From: Euborellia annulipes
Lineage: Eukaryota > Arthropoda > Insecta > Dermaptera > Anisolabididae
NCBI GenBank assembly: GCA_023213315.1
Contig: JAKCPI010001912.1
Coordinates: 1 to 64,000, forward strand
Length of the DNA stretch: 64,000 nt
Direction: 5' to 3'
Shown here: piece after piece, positions 44,601-53,337 of the stretch
How positions within the stretch are numbered: position 1 is the stretch's first letter
How the letters are laid out: each line of letters opens with the position of its first letter
Program-made: the position numbers and the translations under genes
Notes under the pieces: model-generated
Database searches by the model: none
Told to the model about the DNA's origin: nothing
What the model saw: the letters and a program-made list of their open reading frames with translations, nothing else

Positions 44601-47600
44601 TATAAATAAAATGTTTTTTTTTTCTGTGATTAAAAATTGGACGTTTAAGCAAACATAATCTAACATATAAATTTATTTTAAAATACGATTTGAAATTGAG
44701 AAGGAAAACAGTTTAAAGAGAGTCCATTAACGAAAAAACTTTATTTGCCGACTTTTCAATCTAATCGATCAATCGGATTATACTTTATCTTACGATTTCC
44801 ATATTATTTGATTGATATCTACTGTATTGGGAAATTTTGTTTTACCTCTGGCAAAAATTAAATTAAATAACTAATTTCTTTCTCCTACCATATATATGGA
44901 ACATATAGAGAGAAAGTATTGTTTTGATATTGCAAGATTAAAATTTTAATAAATATGTTTTTTTTTTTAGAATTGAATTTATAGAAAACATGACATATGA
45001 GAGTCTAGAAGAAGTTCATGTACTGGCATTGGCCCATGTCTTAAAGCGTACCATTATCGTCTTATCTGAAACCGTTTTAAAGGTATGAACTTTTATTAAA
45101 TTGAAACTATCAAGCGAAGGCTTTAGTTGGCCCTATGTAATAGTTGTTCGTTCATTATTTATTTTTTGCTTTTCAATTTAGCCTTCTACTAACTCTAATT
45201 TTAGTCCTTTTGGGATTTTTCTTATTCGTTTTATAGTGTCTTTAGAACATGTATGTTCATTTTCTAGATGTTTAGCTTCATTTGAATTTTCAACTTTTTT
45301 CAATTTCCAATCTCTCAGGTGTTCATTTCCTCTTATTTTCACGTTTCTTACTGTTTTTCCTATATAAATGGAATCACAGTCTTGCCAATTTACCTGGTTA
45401 ACCCTACATTCTAACATATTGTTTTGTATTAGTTAACTTATTATTTACCAAAAGGTTGCTCGAGTTAGAATCATGTTTTTTTCCGGAGGAGTTTATTAAT
45501 TGTTTCTTTAGAAAAATCATTGTTCAGCCCGATGGAATATATTGTTTCTTTCTCTCTATTGAAATCACTTTAATTCTTAGGGACATGCCTGTATATCATA
45601 TTATGGAAAGGCGAGAATTTCATACTCTCTGAATGGGCTCATGATTTAGGAATTACTGTGTTTCTTCTCAGGATGTTTCTTTCCTGTATATATTGTACGA
45701 AAAGTTGCCATTACTTATTATATATATATATATTATATATCTGATGTTGAAGGTTTGCTTTTGTTAAAGACGTTCTGTTCTTCGGAACACAAAATAAATA
45801 CTATTATTTATTCTCAGAAAATAAATGGAAATTTAGAAAATTTAAGGTACGTTTTTGACAAAAAAGCTTTGTAATTAATCCACAAATTTATTTGTATTCA
45901 GACATATGTACATGGAATCAAAACTAATATTGACTAAATGTTTGATTATCAGATTAATCTGTAAATAAATTTATTAAATTGTGATAATATGACGTTACTA
46001 TGACTATACTGCTATATATATATACACTTCCATTAAAAAAAAAATTACTTATTATTATGGGAGTTTTTAATTACAGACTACATTTTGTATTCATTATTTA
46101 TTAAAAATATAAGTACGGTACAACGTTTCGACTGCTTATACTGTAGTCGTTTTCAAGTACTGTACACTTGTTCCAAAAAAAAAAAAATCAAATTCAAAAA
46201 TTTATTGTAATATCATGATTTTTATGTAAAAAGACCTCCATCTTGAAATAATTTAATGATAGTATGTAGAGCTCGGATTTTAGCACTAAAAATCTTTAAA
46301 ATAGGCAGGCAACTAACACTAAAAATTATTAAAATAGGTACTTAAAAGGCATTTATTGTAAAAAAAGGACTTAAAAAGGCATTATTTAAGAAATAATATA
46401 AAAAATTTTAAAAATTGACTCTTATTTTTGGAAACAAAGATAAAACAATTACCTCCTTTGCACAGAGATGGTGAATGAGAGGGGGAGGGGCTAACTCAAC
46501 TGAGGCAGGTTTTCGTTCGACATTTTTTTTTTTTTTTTTTAGTATTTGAATCTCGTTCGATTTTTTTGTAGTTTTTCTCCGGATTTGTGATATAAAATGA
46601 ATTTATTATGAAATTTCAAAAAAAAGCCAAATTGGCTATTCGAACTTAAAATAGGCACTAAAAAAGGCATTTATAGATGAAATAGGCACTAAAACCCAAA
46701 ATCGTCCAAAATAGGCATTATAGGCACTAACAAATGCTCTTATTTTATTAGAATTTCATGAAAGTATACATATCATATTGGCCTAAATTTTAACCATAAA
46801 TTAAAAAAGGAAATAGGGCAAATCCACCCTAATAATATGTTATAACAAAAAATCTTTCATATTATATTAATAATCCTAAAAATCATTTTTAATTTATGCA
46901 GAATGTAGACGGAGAAGATCTGGCTCCAATTCATTTTGGAGGTATCTACTTACCATATGATGTCCCCCTGTCAGAGGTTCACAAATCGCCTCTGAATTTA
47001 ATCTATGACGCTGGACATTTTTCACCTATTGTTCCTATGGAATCCTCAAATGGGGATTTAGCCTCGCAACTTCCTGTTGGTGAGTTGACCATTGAATATT
47101 TAATTATTTTTATTTAATAATATATTTGTTTTTTATAAAAACCAAGTCGAATAACTCAAAAATATCTCCTACTTTGATATATTGAAAATATAGATACCAT
47201 TTTACAAAATTTGACTCCAAAATTATTCTTATGAATGTTGAATTCTCCTCTTTTAATTAACAAATTAATTTATTAGCGATTCCGCTCTGCGATAACTTAC
47301 GACAACTATTGCCGCTTCAATTCTGTGATGACCCAGGCGATGATGAAAATCCCCCTTCTCTCTTAAATACAAGGGAAGCCAAACTAGAAATTCTAAGTAA
47401 ATTCCTTAATATTATTGAGGTAAGTTTTATTTTAATTTAATTTTTTATAAAATTTATTTACTTGACCATTTTAGGGAGGATTTCCAAACTATTAATTATA
47501 TATTTTATTTTTAATAGGTGGATTTAAATGACAATTATATCGAAAGAGATCACGACAATGAATCCGAATTACCACCTACGACCAATAATGAATTTATGAA

Positions 47601-50600
47601 CGAAGAAGCGGACACAAGTAAAAGTAAAGCTGCTAAACAAATTCAATCGGTAGCTAAACAGTTTGGCTCTATTGGAAAATCGATGAGCAAACGATTCAGG
47701 TCAATAACAAAATTAACCAAGTCGAATAGTAATAATAACAAAAGTGATGACTTATCAAATATGTCGGGAAATATGAGAAAGCCTGTACAAAATGTAAGTA
47801 ATCTTGAATAATAATACAAATTTTCTATCAGACTATTGAAAGAAAATAAAATTTGAACATCTTCTTTTAGAAAATTAAAAGGAGTTAGTTAGTTAGAAAT
47901 ATATTGTTGTAGATTTCACGAGGAAGGGTCTTGAATGCACGTTTTGTGACAGACCCGGGGGGGGGGGGGGGGTCCCCGAAAAATAAATTCCCAAAATCTT
48001 TATTTTTTTTTTTCAGAATTGAAAATATTTTAAATTTGAATAAGCCATTGCATTTCAAAAGGTACAAAAAATATAATCTTTGAATTTTTTTTTGTATATA
48101 GTATTATATAGTAAAGTGTCAGTATTTTTTATTTTAATCATTCGTGAAAGGCGTTTTACGAAAAATAAATAAATAATCGATCCCTCCCCTTTAGGTCGCT
48201 TTTATCTTTAAGCGATTCCATAGATTTATGTCAAAATTTTAAATAAAAAGATGGTAATTCCGACTAAATAAAACAAAAACAATTAATAAATAAGAAATTA
48301 TATATAATATTTAAGATACTATATATATCGCGTATATGAGCCGCGAAATTTATACAATTAAATATTTTATTTATTTATTAATTAATTAAAATTGAGGTCT
48401 CCTCAATTATTCCATCTGGATTGCACCTGGTCGAGGGATAAATTTGTGGCACCGTTCATGGGTCCATTTCTCCTGATGACTAAATTTGCTTTCCAAGTGA
48501 GTTCATAAGTGAACTTCATATATCCGAATGTCGTGCTGTGGTCTAGTGGTTAGGGCACTCTGAGTACCAATCGGAGGATCCGTGGTTCGACTCCCGGCGG
48601 CACACCCTTATTTTTTCGGATATATGAATTAATAAATATTTAAAAACAATTAAATCTAAAAAAAAAAATCAAGCAGTACAATAGTCACAAGTATAACATA
48701 ATAACATGTTACTTTATTTATATCTCAGGCCACTCATTTAAAATGAGAGAACATATTTTTATGTCAATTCTTTTTGATATTGAAAAATAATAATATTTAT
48801 TAATAAAATAAAACACTAATTAATTTAATTTAGGTGATTAAATTTTCAATTTTTATTTATTCACAGGATATTGTGATTTGCGCTCAAATAAGGACAGATG
48901 AAACCCATGAGTGTCATCAACAACTTATTTCAAACTATTTAGAATGTGCAAGCGACAGATTCGCTGAAGAACAAGCACTGCAACAACAAAACGTACAAAG
49001 CAACCTACTTTGCCTCACACCCGACTGCAATCAATCCACTTTACCAAATAACAACTACTGTGATGCATGTATTAGTACTCTTGTCAATGCCGCTCGGTAT
49101 GTTTAAAAAAAAAATTTAGAATAATTATTATACAATATTAAGGGGATTCGGGAGGTTCGCATGTTTTTGCCTACAATTTCTTAAACGAATTATAGAAATA
49201 AATATATACACATTTACTTTATATATATATATCTACTGACAAGAAAGTTTTTGTTAAATTCTGTCAACCTGAACTGTTATCTGGTTGGTGACTTTTTTAC
49301 TTACTTTTTATAAAATTGGTCTTAATGTTTTTTTTTTTTTTAATAAAATCAATACAATATATCATTATCCAATTTTGATTATAAAAAATTTTGAAATTAA
49401 ATAAATAAATTATTATTTTTTTTTAGTTATGGAGCCGGCAAGTCAAAATTTTATACTCATACAGACTCCAATTCGAGAATGACAGTTGAAAAGATGGAGT
49501 CATCTCAAGCTGGTCAGAATAGAGATAAAACTCTCTATTTGTCCAACTCAACTTTTTACACAGATTCCCTTACTTCTGAGAGTCAAGTAAGTTTCTTTTT
49601 ATTATTTAGAATTAAATTCTAATAATCTTTCTTATTAACTATTTTTCATTAATTCTTCGCAGCCGGCCAAAAAACCTATGACGTTGACGAAATCATCAAC
49701 TCCAATTAGTGAACAGGACCTGGAAACTCCTCCGTTTCTATTCCGCCAATCAAATACGACACCAATTCTCGCCTCTCGACATACATATAACGTTAATAAC
49801 CACGAGCAACCAACTCTTGGAAGTGGGAGTCCAGTGGCGAGTGCAGTTGCCTTGCGAAGCTACAATCTTGCACGAAATTGGGAACCAAAACCTGCAAGAC
49901 CTCCAGCCCAAACTAATCAAACTCTTACACATGCTGTATGTAATACTTAATTTTCATTTTAATTCATCTCTAGGCCGTAGCACAATTCTTGGGCACTCGC
50001 CTCTTGTTTCAAGTGGCAAAATTCAATTGAATTGGATGGTTATCAATGAAATGTTTATACAATAAAAATAAACCACTGTTGTCACAAGGATAAATAACAA
50101 AACATAAGTAATGAATTAATTACTTGTAAGTGTTTATTAAAAATTTTGTGGTTTGTATTATTATTATTATTGGAGTTTTTATTATAGACCACATTTTGTT
50201 ATTAATTATTTATTAAAAATATAAATACTATACAACGTTTCTAATGCTTATTCTGCAGTACTGTACACTTGCTTCGACTCAAGTAAACTAACCTCTAAGG
50301 GACCGTTAGTGCATTTTATATACAACTACTTTAGCGTCATCTACAGTAATTTCTATGAAGCTTGTGTCTAACTTTCAAGTTAAGGTCGTTGTATATAAAA
50401 TATTCGTAACTGTTTCTTAGAGGTTAGTTCACTTGAGTCGGAGTCAGTGTACAGTACTTGACTGGAAGCAGCCGAAACGTTGACCATCAATCACCAAGCC
50501 CCGTCCGTACTCACCAGACCTGGTCTCTGCGGACTTTTTTCTGTCTTGTATATACTAACCACAACAAAGACTATTAATTTTTTTAAAATAATAATTGATT

Positions 50601-50846
50601 TATTTTAAAGTATAAAAGCTAATTTAAATTTGAAATTGTTTTGTTTAGAATTCAACATGCATCACGTCATCCAACATTCGCTCATCATTGCCCTCAGTCG
50701 AAGCAAATGCTGTTTCATCAAGGCCAAGACCCATCACTTGCAAATCGAATGGATGTATATTTTACGGCTCAATTGAAACTGAGTATTATTGCTCCAAATG
50801 TTTCAAAGAGTTCGATAAAAACGAAAAACCGCCCAAAAATTTGCAA
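38530..50846 (+). CDS. OTUD7: OTU deubiquitinase, Cezanne/OTUD7 type (whole gene, 13 supported coding exons)
   Basis: Cezanne-family enzymes are cysteine proteases that cleave ubiquitin chains; vertebrate OTUD7B prefers Lys11 linkages. Exons at 38530-38605, 38691-38813, 38876-39040, 40713-40880, 43122-43326, 44971-45082, 46902-47079, 47277-47419, 47518-47793, 48867-49096, 49427-49586, 49663-49935 and 50649-50846 join in frame to exactly 769 codons, all with GT-AG introns. Order: UBA-like segment (about 1-45); linker; OTU domain with [20 protein letters not shown] (catalytic Cys about 170) and [10 protein letters not shown] (catalytic His about 322); basic Ser/Lys-rich part (about 410-480); a conserved block ending [11 protein letters not shown]; an extra Cx4Cx10Cx2C motif (about 531-550); and an A20 finger Cx4Cx11Cx2C (about 734-754). 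Vertebrate OTUD7B has 843 residues. The stop codon must lie in a further exon, possibly 53465-53482. Introns are loaded with transposons, but no coding exon is disrupted. Confidence 0.95.
38691..38813 (+). CDS. OTUD7: OTUD7 exon 2 (UBA-like, continued)
   Basis: [19 protein letters not shown] matches the GKNWDVNAAL-type helix of the Cezanne N-terminal UBA domain. An acidic linker follows. Donor AAT|GTCAGT keeps the frame with exon 3. Confidence 0.85.
38876..39040 (+). CDS. OTUD7: OTUD7 exon 3 (linker before OTU)
   Basis: Encodes [20 protein letters not shown] through [13 protein letters not shown]; the [11 protein letters not shown] end corresponds to the QLPDL region just ahead of the OTU fold. 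Acceptor TTTGTTTCAG, donor GTAACT. Confidence 0.85.
39200..39885. repeat. 160-176-bp tandem repeat plus an inverted copy in OTUD7 intron 3
   Basis: GTTTTTCGCTTATATC recurs at 39241, 39402 and 39578, each followed by AAACATATTTTG-type and TTTGCTAAAATTTGG-type blocks. At about 39735-39880 the same blocks appear in reverse complement (GGTTAATATTGGGTC, GTGCACAAAATATGCTTAGT). Confidence 0.8.
40713..40880 (+). CDS. OTUD7: OTUD7 exon 4 (catalytic cysteine)
   Basis: Encodes [28 protein letters not shown] and [14 protein letters not shown]; the Cys in GDGNC is the OTU nucleophile. The donor is GTAAGA. Confidence 0.96.
41868..41926 (-). ncRNA. Hammerhead-like motif (PLE type)
   Basis: Minus strand: CTTGAAAATGGCTC, loop, GAGCCGAAACGTCGAG. 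Stem II GGCTC/GAGCC and the GAAAC box are intact; the first core box is CUUGAAAA rather than CUGANGA, so it is probably inactive or a divergent form. Confidence 0.4.
41925..42260 (-). other. Repeated proline-rich open frame, probably transposon-derived
   Basis: The minus frame contains three copies of a WGxGRLRPR motif ([36 protein letters not shown]), each followed by a Ser/Thr/Pro-rich spacer, with periods of about 129 and 122 bp. Similarity is kept at protein level (W-G-x-G-R-L-R-P), but the DNA is also a simple tandem repeat, so coding is unproven. It lies between the promoter-like block and the hammerhead-like motif. Confidence 0.35.
42265..42420 (-). promoter_or_regulatory. CCAAT/TATA promoter-like block with two 54-bp modules
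   Basis: On the minus strand two tandem 54-bp units each contain CCAGCCAATCAGAGACAGCC (CCAAT box), a CACGTCAC or CACATCAC site and a CACGCCC box. They are followed by GGTATAAAAGG (plus 42268-42279). This is the standard layout of a Pol II promoter. It points towards the repeated frame and hammerhead-like motif of the same PLE-like unit. Confidence 0.6.
43122..43326 (+). CDS. OTUD7: OTUD7 exon 5 (OTU core)
   Basis: [31 protein letters not shown] and [19 protein letters not shown], all well-conserved Cezanne blocks. The ~2.2-kb intron ahead of it hosts a PLE-like inverted structure. Confidence 0.96.
43425..43560. repeat. tRNA-like element with inverted ends in OTUD7 intron 5
   Basis: Flanked by CATATATCTGAAAAAA and its complement TTTTTTTTCAGATATGTG. 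The interior forms CCGGGAA/TTCCCGG closing a tRNA-sized fold with a box-B-like GCTCAATTCCCGG on the minus strand. Related to 48495-48645. Confidence 0.5.
43683..43855 (+). repeat. tRNA-derived SINE, family B (well preserved)
   Basis: Head with A-box TTGGTGTAGGGGTTAGCGTG and B-box GGGTTCGCATCCC, then a body with the self-complementary pair CAATTGGATTGGCTACC / CCAATCCAATTG, GGCAGGGCTAAATGACCTTC and an A-rich tail. In OTUD7 intron 5. Confidence 0.8.
44028..44583. mobile_element. 556-bp hAT-like element dense in GATCC words, OTUD7 intron 5
   Basis: Perfect 8-bp duplication CATACCAG (44020-44027, 44584-44591). Ends CAGGGATGGGCAAAATCC and, in complement, GATGGATGGGTTGGATC. The interior repeats GATCCGATC/GGATC many times. 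Non-coding; a minus frame at 44087-44302 is incidental. Confidence 0.8.
44875..44918. repeat. Solo AGAAAGT-family palindrome in OTUD7 intron 5
   Basis: TTTCTTTCTCCTACCATATA closing with GAGAGAAAGTA, without the repeat body. Confidence 0.7.
44971..45082 (+). CDS. OTUD7: OTUD7 exon 6 (OTU core)
   Basis: [20 protein letters not shown] followed by IVLSETVLK, equivalent to the [20 protein letters not shown] block of OTUD7B. Donor GTATGA. Confidence 0.95.
45170..45700 (-). pseudogene. Penelope-like element fragment with GIY-YIG endonuclease motif
   Basis: Minus strand. An upstream piece reads RKKHDSN-type sequence after [20 protein letters not shown]. Then, after a break, comes [20 protein letters not shown] with a downstream NEHLRDWK and a His-containing [18 protein letters not shown] matches the GIY-YIG signature of the endonuclease at the C-terminus of Penelope-like retroelements. 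Frameshifts and the absence of the reverse transcriptase show it is dead. It lies in OTUD7 intron 6. Confidence 0.7.
46053..46168 (-). ncRNA. PLE-type hammerhead-like motif in OTUD7 intron 6
   Basis: Minus strand: CAGTACTTGAAAACGACT, loop, AGTCGAAACGTTGTACCGTA. Stem II CGACT/AGTCG, GAAA and a one- or two-pair stem III (ACGUUGU) are present, and AGTAC/GTACT can form stem I. The first box is CUUGAAAA. A sister sequence lies at 50157-50285. Confidence 0.45.
46260..46740. repeat. Segment dense in AAATAGGCACTAAAA words, OTUD7 intron 6
   Basis: Near its left and right ends the words AAAATAGGC, GGCACTAA and AAAAAGGCATT are repeated many times, with a T run near 46526-46543. It resembles the subterminal-motif style of the hAT-like elements here, but clear inverted ends and target duplication were not found. 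Confidence 0.4.
46902..47079 (+). CDS. OTUD7: OTUD7 exon 7 (catalytic histidine)
   Basis: [20 protein letters not shown] and [13 protein letters not shown]; the His of GHFS is the catalytic base. Acceptor ATTTATGCAG, donor GTGAGT. Confidence 0.96.
47277..47419 (+). CDS. OTUD7: OTUD7 exon 8 (end of OTU domain)
   Basis: [20 protein letters not shown] corresponds to the [20 protein letters not shown] block that closes the Cezanne OTU fold. Confidence 0.93.
47518..47793 (+). CDS. OTUD7: OTUD7 exon 9 (basic low-complexity region)
   Basis: Acidic start, then [20 protein letters not shown] and [13 protein letters not shown]. The [17 protein letters not shown] part aligns with the ANKLGSFGKTLGSKLK motif of OTUD7B. 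Phase 0 on both sides. Confidence 0.9.
48110..48480. other. OTUD7 intron 9, AT-rich part
   Basis: Intron 9 spans 47794-48866. A G run lies at about 47957-47972. Otherwise it is AT-rich with no feature up to the tRNA-like element at 48495. Confidence 0.4.
48495..48645 (+). repeat. tRNA-like pseudogene with inverted ends in OTUD7 intron 9
   Basis: GTGCTGTGGTCTAGTGGTTA starts a tRNA-like unit with a good A-box, an anticodon arm TCTGA/TCGGA whose loop would give anticodon ACC (Gly-like), B-box GGTTCGACTCC and a closing GCGGCAC. The acceptor pairs over seven positions with two G-U pairs, but the T-stem has mismatches, so it is probably a pseudogene. CATATATCCGAA and TTCGGATATATG flank it, the same inverted ends as at 43425-43560. 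Confidence 0.6.
48867..49096 (+). CDS. OTUD7: OTUD7 exon 10 (conserved helix and extra Cys motif)
   Basis: [20 protein letters not shown] aligns with the MIQRYLSDAEERFLAEQ block of OTUD7B. It then carries [20 protein letters not shown], a second finger-like motif with A20-type spacing. Confidence 0.9.
49427..49586 (+). CDS. OTUD7: OTUD7 exon 11
   Basis: Ser/Thr-rich: [20 protein letters not shown] through [11 protein letters not shown]. No domain recognised; the vertebrate protein is also disordered here. Confidence 0.85.
49663..49935 (+). CDS. OTUD7: OTUD7 exon 12
   Basis: Pro/Ser/Thr-rich linker of 91 codons, phase 0 on both sides. Acceptor TTCTTCGCAG, donor GTATGT. Confidence 0.85.
50157..50490. 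repeat. Inverted PLE-terminus pair in OTUD7 intron 12
   Basis: 50157-50285 is a relative of 46053-46168 (ATACAACGTTTC, CAGTACTGTACACTTG). Inverted arms GACTCAAGTAAACTAACCTC (about 50276) and GAGGTTAGTTCACTTGAGTC (about 50421) follow. A plus copy of the GAAACGTTGACC 3' box ends it near 50480. Confidence 0.55.
50649..50846 (+). CDS. OTUD7: OTUD7 exon 13 (A20 zinc finger)
   Basis: Carries [20 protein letters not shown] followed by CFKEF: four cysteines spaced Cx4Cx11Cx2C, the A20 finger near the C-terminus of Cezanne (compare CKQPNCSFYGHPETNNFC). Donor GTAAGA in phase 0. Confidence 0.95.
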
Positions 50847-51159
50847 GTAAGAAAAAAATAATTTTTTAAATTAACTTCCTTAAGTGATGGAGAAAAATAA
50901 CTTAATATTACTTATAATATTGAGTCTGGGAAAAAGTTCGTGTCGTTTTTTTAATAAAATTCAACTGGAGAAATTGAATTTATTTTAACCAAATTTGCCT
51001 AATTTTAAAAACTGAATCAAGTGGTTTTGAAACCAGCTTAATTCCATTGAGAGTTCTGCAGTGATCGGAACAAGTGATAGTCAAAGGGTGCTCTGCAGTG
51101 CTGGATTATCCATTAGGGAGAATAGGCGATCGCCCATGGGCCCCGCGCCATTAGATTTT

Positions 51160-51270
51160 TTTAAAACTCTTTCGGCATCTGAGGCCATTTAGACACCGTC
51201 CCTATTTATTTAAATTGATTGGTAGCTAATTCAATTGAACGAACCCGCGACCCCTGGTAAAAGTGGCAAG
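51160..51270 (-). repeat. SINE family B fragment inside the mariner
   Basis: Shares the family tail in reverse (CTTTCGGCATCTGAGGCCAT, CCGTCCCTATTTATTTAAAT, GATTGGTAGC), then AACCCGCGACCCCTGG from the head. Confidence 0.6.
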
Positions 51271-51391
51271 ATTCGGAGGGAAGTATATATAATTATTTTT
51301 TTGGAAAAGGGGTGGGGAGTGAGCCCCGAGCTCATTTTTGAACATTTACCCCTCCCCCTTTTATAAACATATTTTAAAATTAATTTATATT

Positions 51392-51921
51392 AACAATAAG
51401 AGGATAAAGGAGCAAGCAGCAGTCAGTCTCCACGAAATGAAACTCTCTGTTGAGGAAACAGTTTCGGTTTTAATGAAATATAACCATAATCAGTCCATTT
51501 ATCGAGAGTGTGAGCTCAAATGACAAAGTATTGAGTCATATTGCGGAGTTGTCAGTAGGTGTGGTTTAAATTATTTGTATAAAATACAAAGCAATGCTAT
51601 CAGCAAAGTTTGAGATACAAAATTGTTTTGATTAAATTATGAAAAAAATTAATTAATTAAAACAATTTTGTATTTCAAACTTTGCGCATCGTATTAGCTG
51701 ATAGCATTGCTTTGTATTTTATACAAATAATTTATGTATAAACCACACCTACTGACAACTCCGCAATATGACTCAATGCTTTGTCATTTGAGCTCACACT
51801 TTCGATAAATGGACTGATGATTGTTATATTTCATTAAAACCGAAACTGTTTCCTCAACAGGGAGTTTCATTTCGTGGAGACTGACTGCTTGGCTGCTTGC
51901 TCCTTTATCCTCTTATTGTTT
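51392..51921. repeat. 530-bp palindrome (fold-back element) inside the mariner
   Basis: Arms of about 240 bp, starting AACAATAAGAGGATAAAGGA and mirrored at the right end, with AGTGTGAGCTCAAATGACAA in both. The loop is only about 25-30 bp. A small frame at 51338-51523 reads one arm and is not a gene. Confidence 0.85.
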
Positions 51922-52255
51922 AATAATATAACAGCCACTTAATTTATATAAGTTAATGTGTTATTCAATGGGAAATGCTTTATGAAAATTTTTAAAATGT
52001 ATATAAATTTCGATTTTTTCACGAGCCCCGTTGGGACATTTTGAACATTTCGGGGGCGGGGGGGGGGGGGCTAAAACTGATAATAAAATTATATTGGTAA
52101 AATTATTAGCTGTCAGGGCCCCGAGATTTCGACTGCCTAAGGACCTCGATCTTGCTTAATCCGGCACTGGTGCTATGCCTGGACTATACGGTGCATGTTC
52201 AAAACTTCGCAACCAAGTTCTCACAATTTTTGACTGGTCATCAAAGAAGTGATGG

Positions 52256-52800
52256 TCGTTGAATGTAGGAAGATTTATTTGTATGAATGCCAAAGTAATG
52301 GTGGCGTATAAAAACAATATATATTATTTGAAGGAGGTATATATCTGAGTGTTGATAATCAAATAGGAAGAATGAAAGAGCAAGCAGCTAGTTATATTTC
52401 AATTTATTAATAAAGGGCCTGGTAAATAAAAGCTCATTCATTCTTCCTATTTGAATATTTATTATATTATTATGTTGATTTTATTTTTGGCTGCGACTGT
52501 AGCTAACAGTTTCAATGGCATCCCGCCATCATCTTCTGAACTAAAAATTAGAATAGAGAAAATGTACAAAATTTCTCTCTAGAAACTAATTAGTTTAATA
52601 TAGGGTGTATGTATATACTGGACACCACTCCAGCTTTATTTCTAATTTCTAATTTTTCTGAAGATGAATTGACTATTAGCTACAGTCGCAGCCAAAAATA
52701 AAATCAACACAATATTAATATAATAAATATTGTTTTTATACGCCACCGCTACCTTGGCCTTCATGCAAATCAAATCTTCCTACATTCAACAGATTATGCA
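52256..52800. repeat. Inverted duplication of a mariner segment around a hammerhead-like pair
   Basis: GTTGAATGTAGGAAGATTT with GGTGGCGTATAAAAACAATA occurs on the plus strand at 52256-52330 and inverted at 52735-52795. Between them are the AGCAAGCAGCTAGTTATATT fragment (52380) and two hammerhead-like strings. The minus copy at 52505-52545 has CAGAAGA, stem ATGGC/GCCAT and GAAACTG. The other, at 52660-52690, is CTGAAGA with stem II deleted. Confidence 0.55.
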
Positions 52801-53337
52801 AATTGTACAATCCCCTTTTTCGGCGTCACTCCTGGCTGAACGCTCACTGTCCCTTGTCCAAGATCTTTTACGCTTCCGATTGTCGTACGTGATCGATTTT
52901 TCATCACCGATTATGACACGTTTCAGAAATGGCTCGATTTAATTGCATTTCAGCAGCCCATCGCGCTCAACTCATACATCGAGTTTCTTTTTGTAGCCAG
53001 CTTTGTGTAAATGGCTCAAAAACAGTTTTGTGGTCAGTGCCTAGCTCCATACCCCAATATCGACTCTGCTCATATGCTTATCTTGCTGGACCTTCACGGT
53101 ACACATCACAAATTTTTTTTCATGCCCGCGCAGCGTTCTTCCCTTTGTTGTAATAAGATTGCAAAATATAGCGCACTTTTTCATTTTCAAAAGCAAACAA
53201 CTCTCCAATCACTGCCCCAATTCGATGTTTATACACTCGAAGTGTCACCTTGCCATTGAGCGTCTTGTTCCCTAAGTTATTTGAAATTGACGCCATCTAC
53301 TGAGAAAAATGCCACGGACTTTTTCCCAGACCCAATA

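Larger units (their letters stand above)
50920..53335 (-). mobile_element. Decayed mariner element in the last OTUD7 intron
   Basis: Ends TTGAGTCTGGGAAAAAGT (50920) and, in complement at 53335, TTGGGTCTGGGAAAAAGT. TA flanks both (50918-50919, 53336-53337). The minus strand, about 53260 down to 52730, carries broken transposase pieces (VRYILQSYYNKGKNAA, KKICDVY, TVFEPF, then YDNRKRK-like), consistent with mariner. A SINE, a fold-back element and an inverted duplication are inserted between the ends. Inactive. Confidence 0.75.

Noticed and set aside
48538..48603. Functional tRNA-Gly (anticodon ACC)
   Set aside because: T-stem mismatches and G-U-weakened acceptor; it is enclosed by transposon-like inverted ends, so it is called a pseudogene.
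49678..50065. Alternative-frame ORF of 118 codons over OTUD7 exon 12
   Set aside because: It is a shadow of the true exon frame and runs through the GTATGT donor into the intron.
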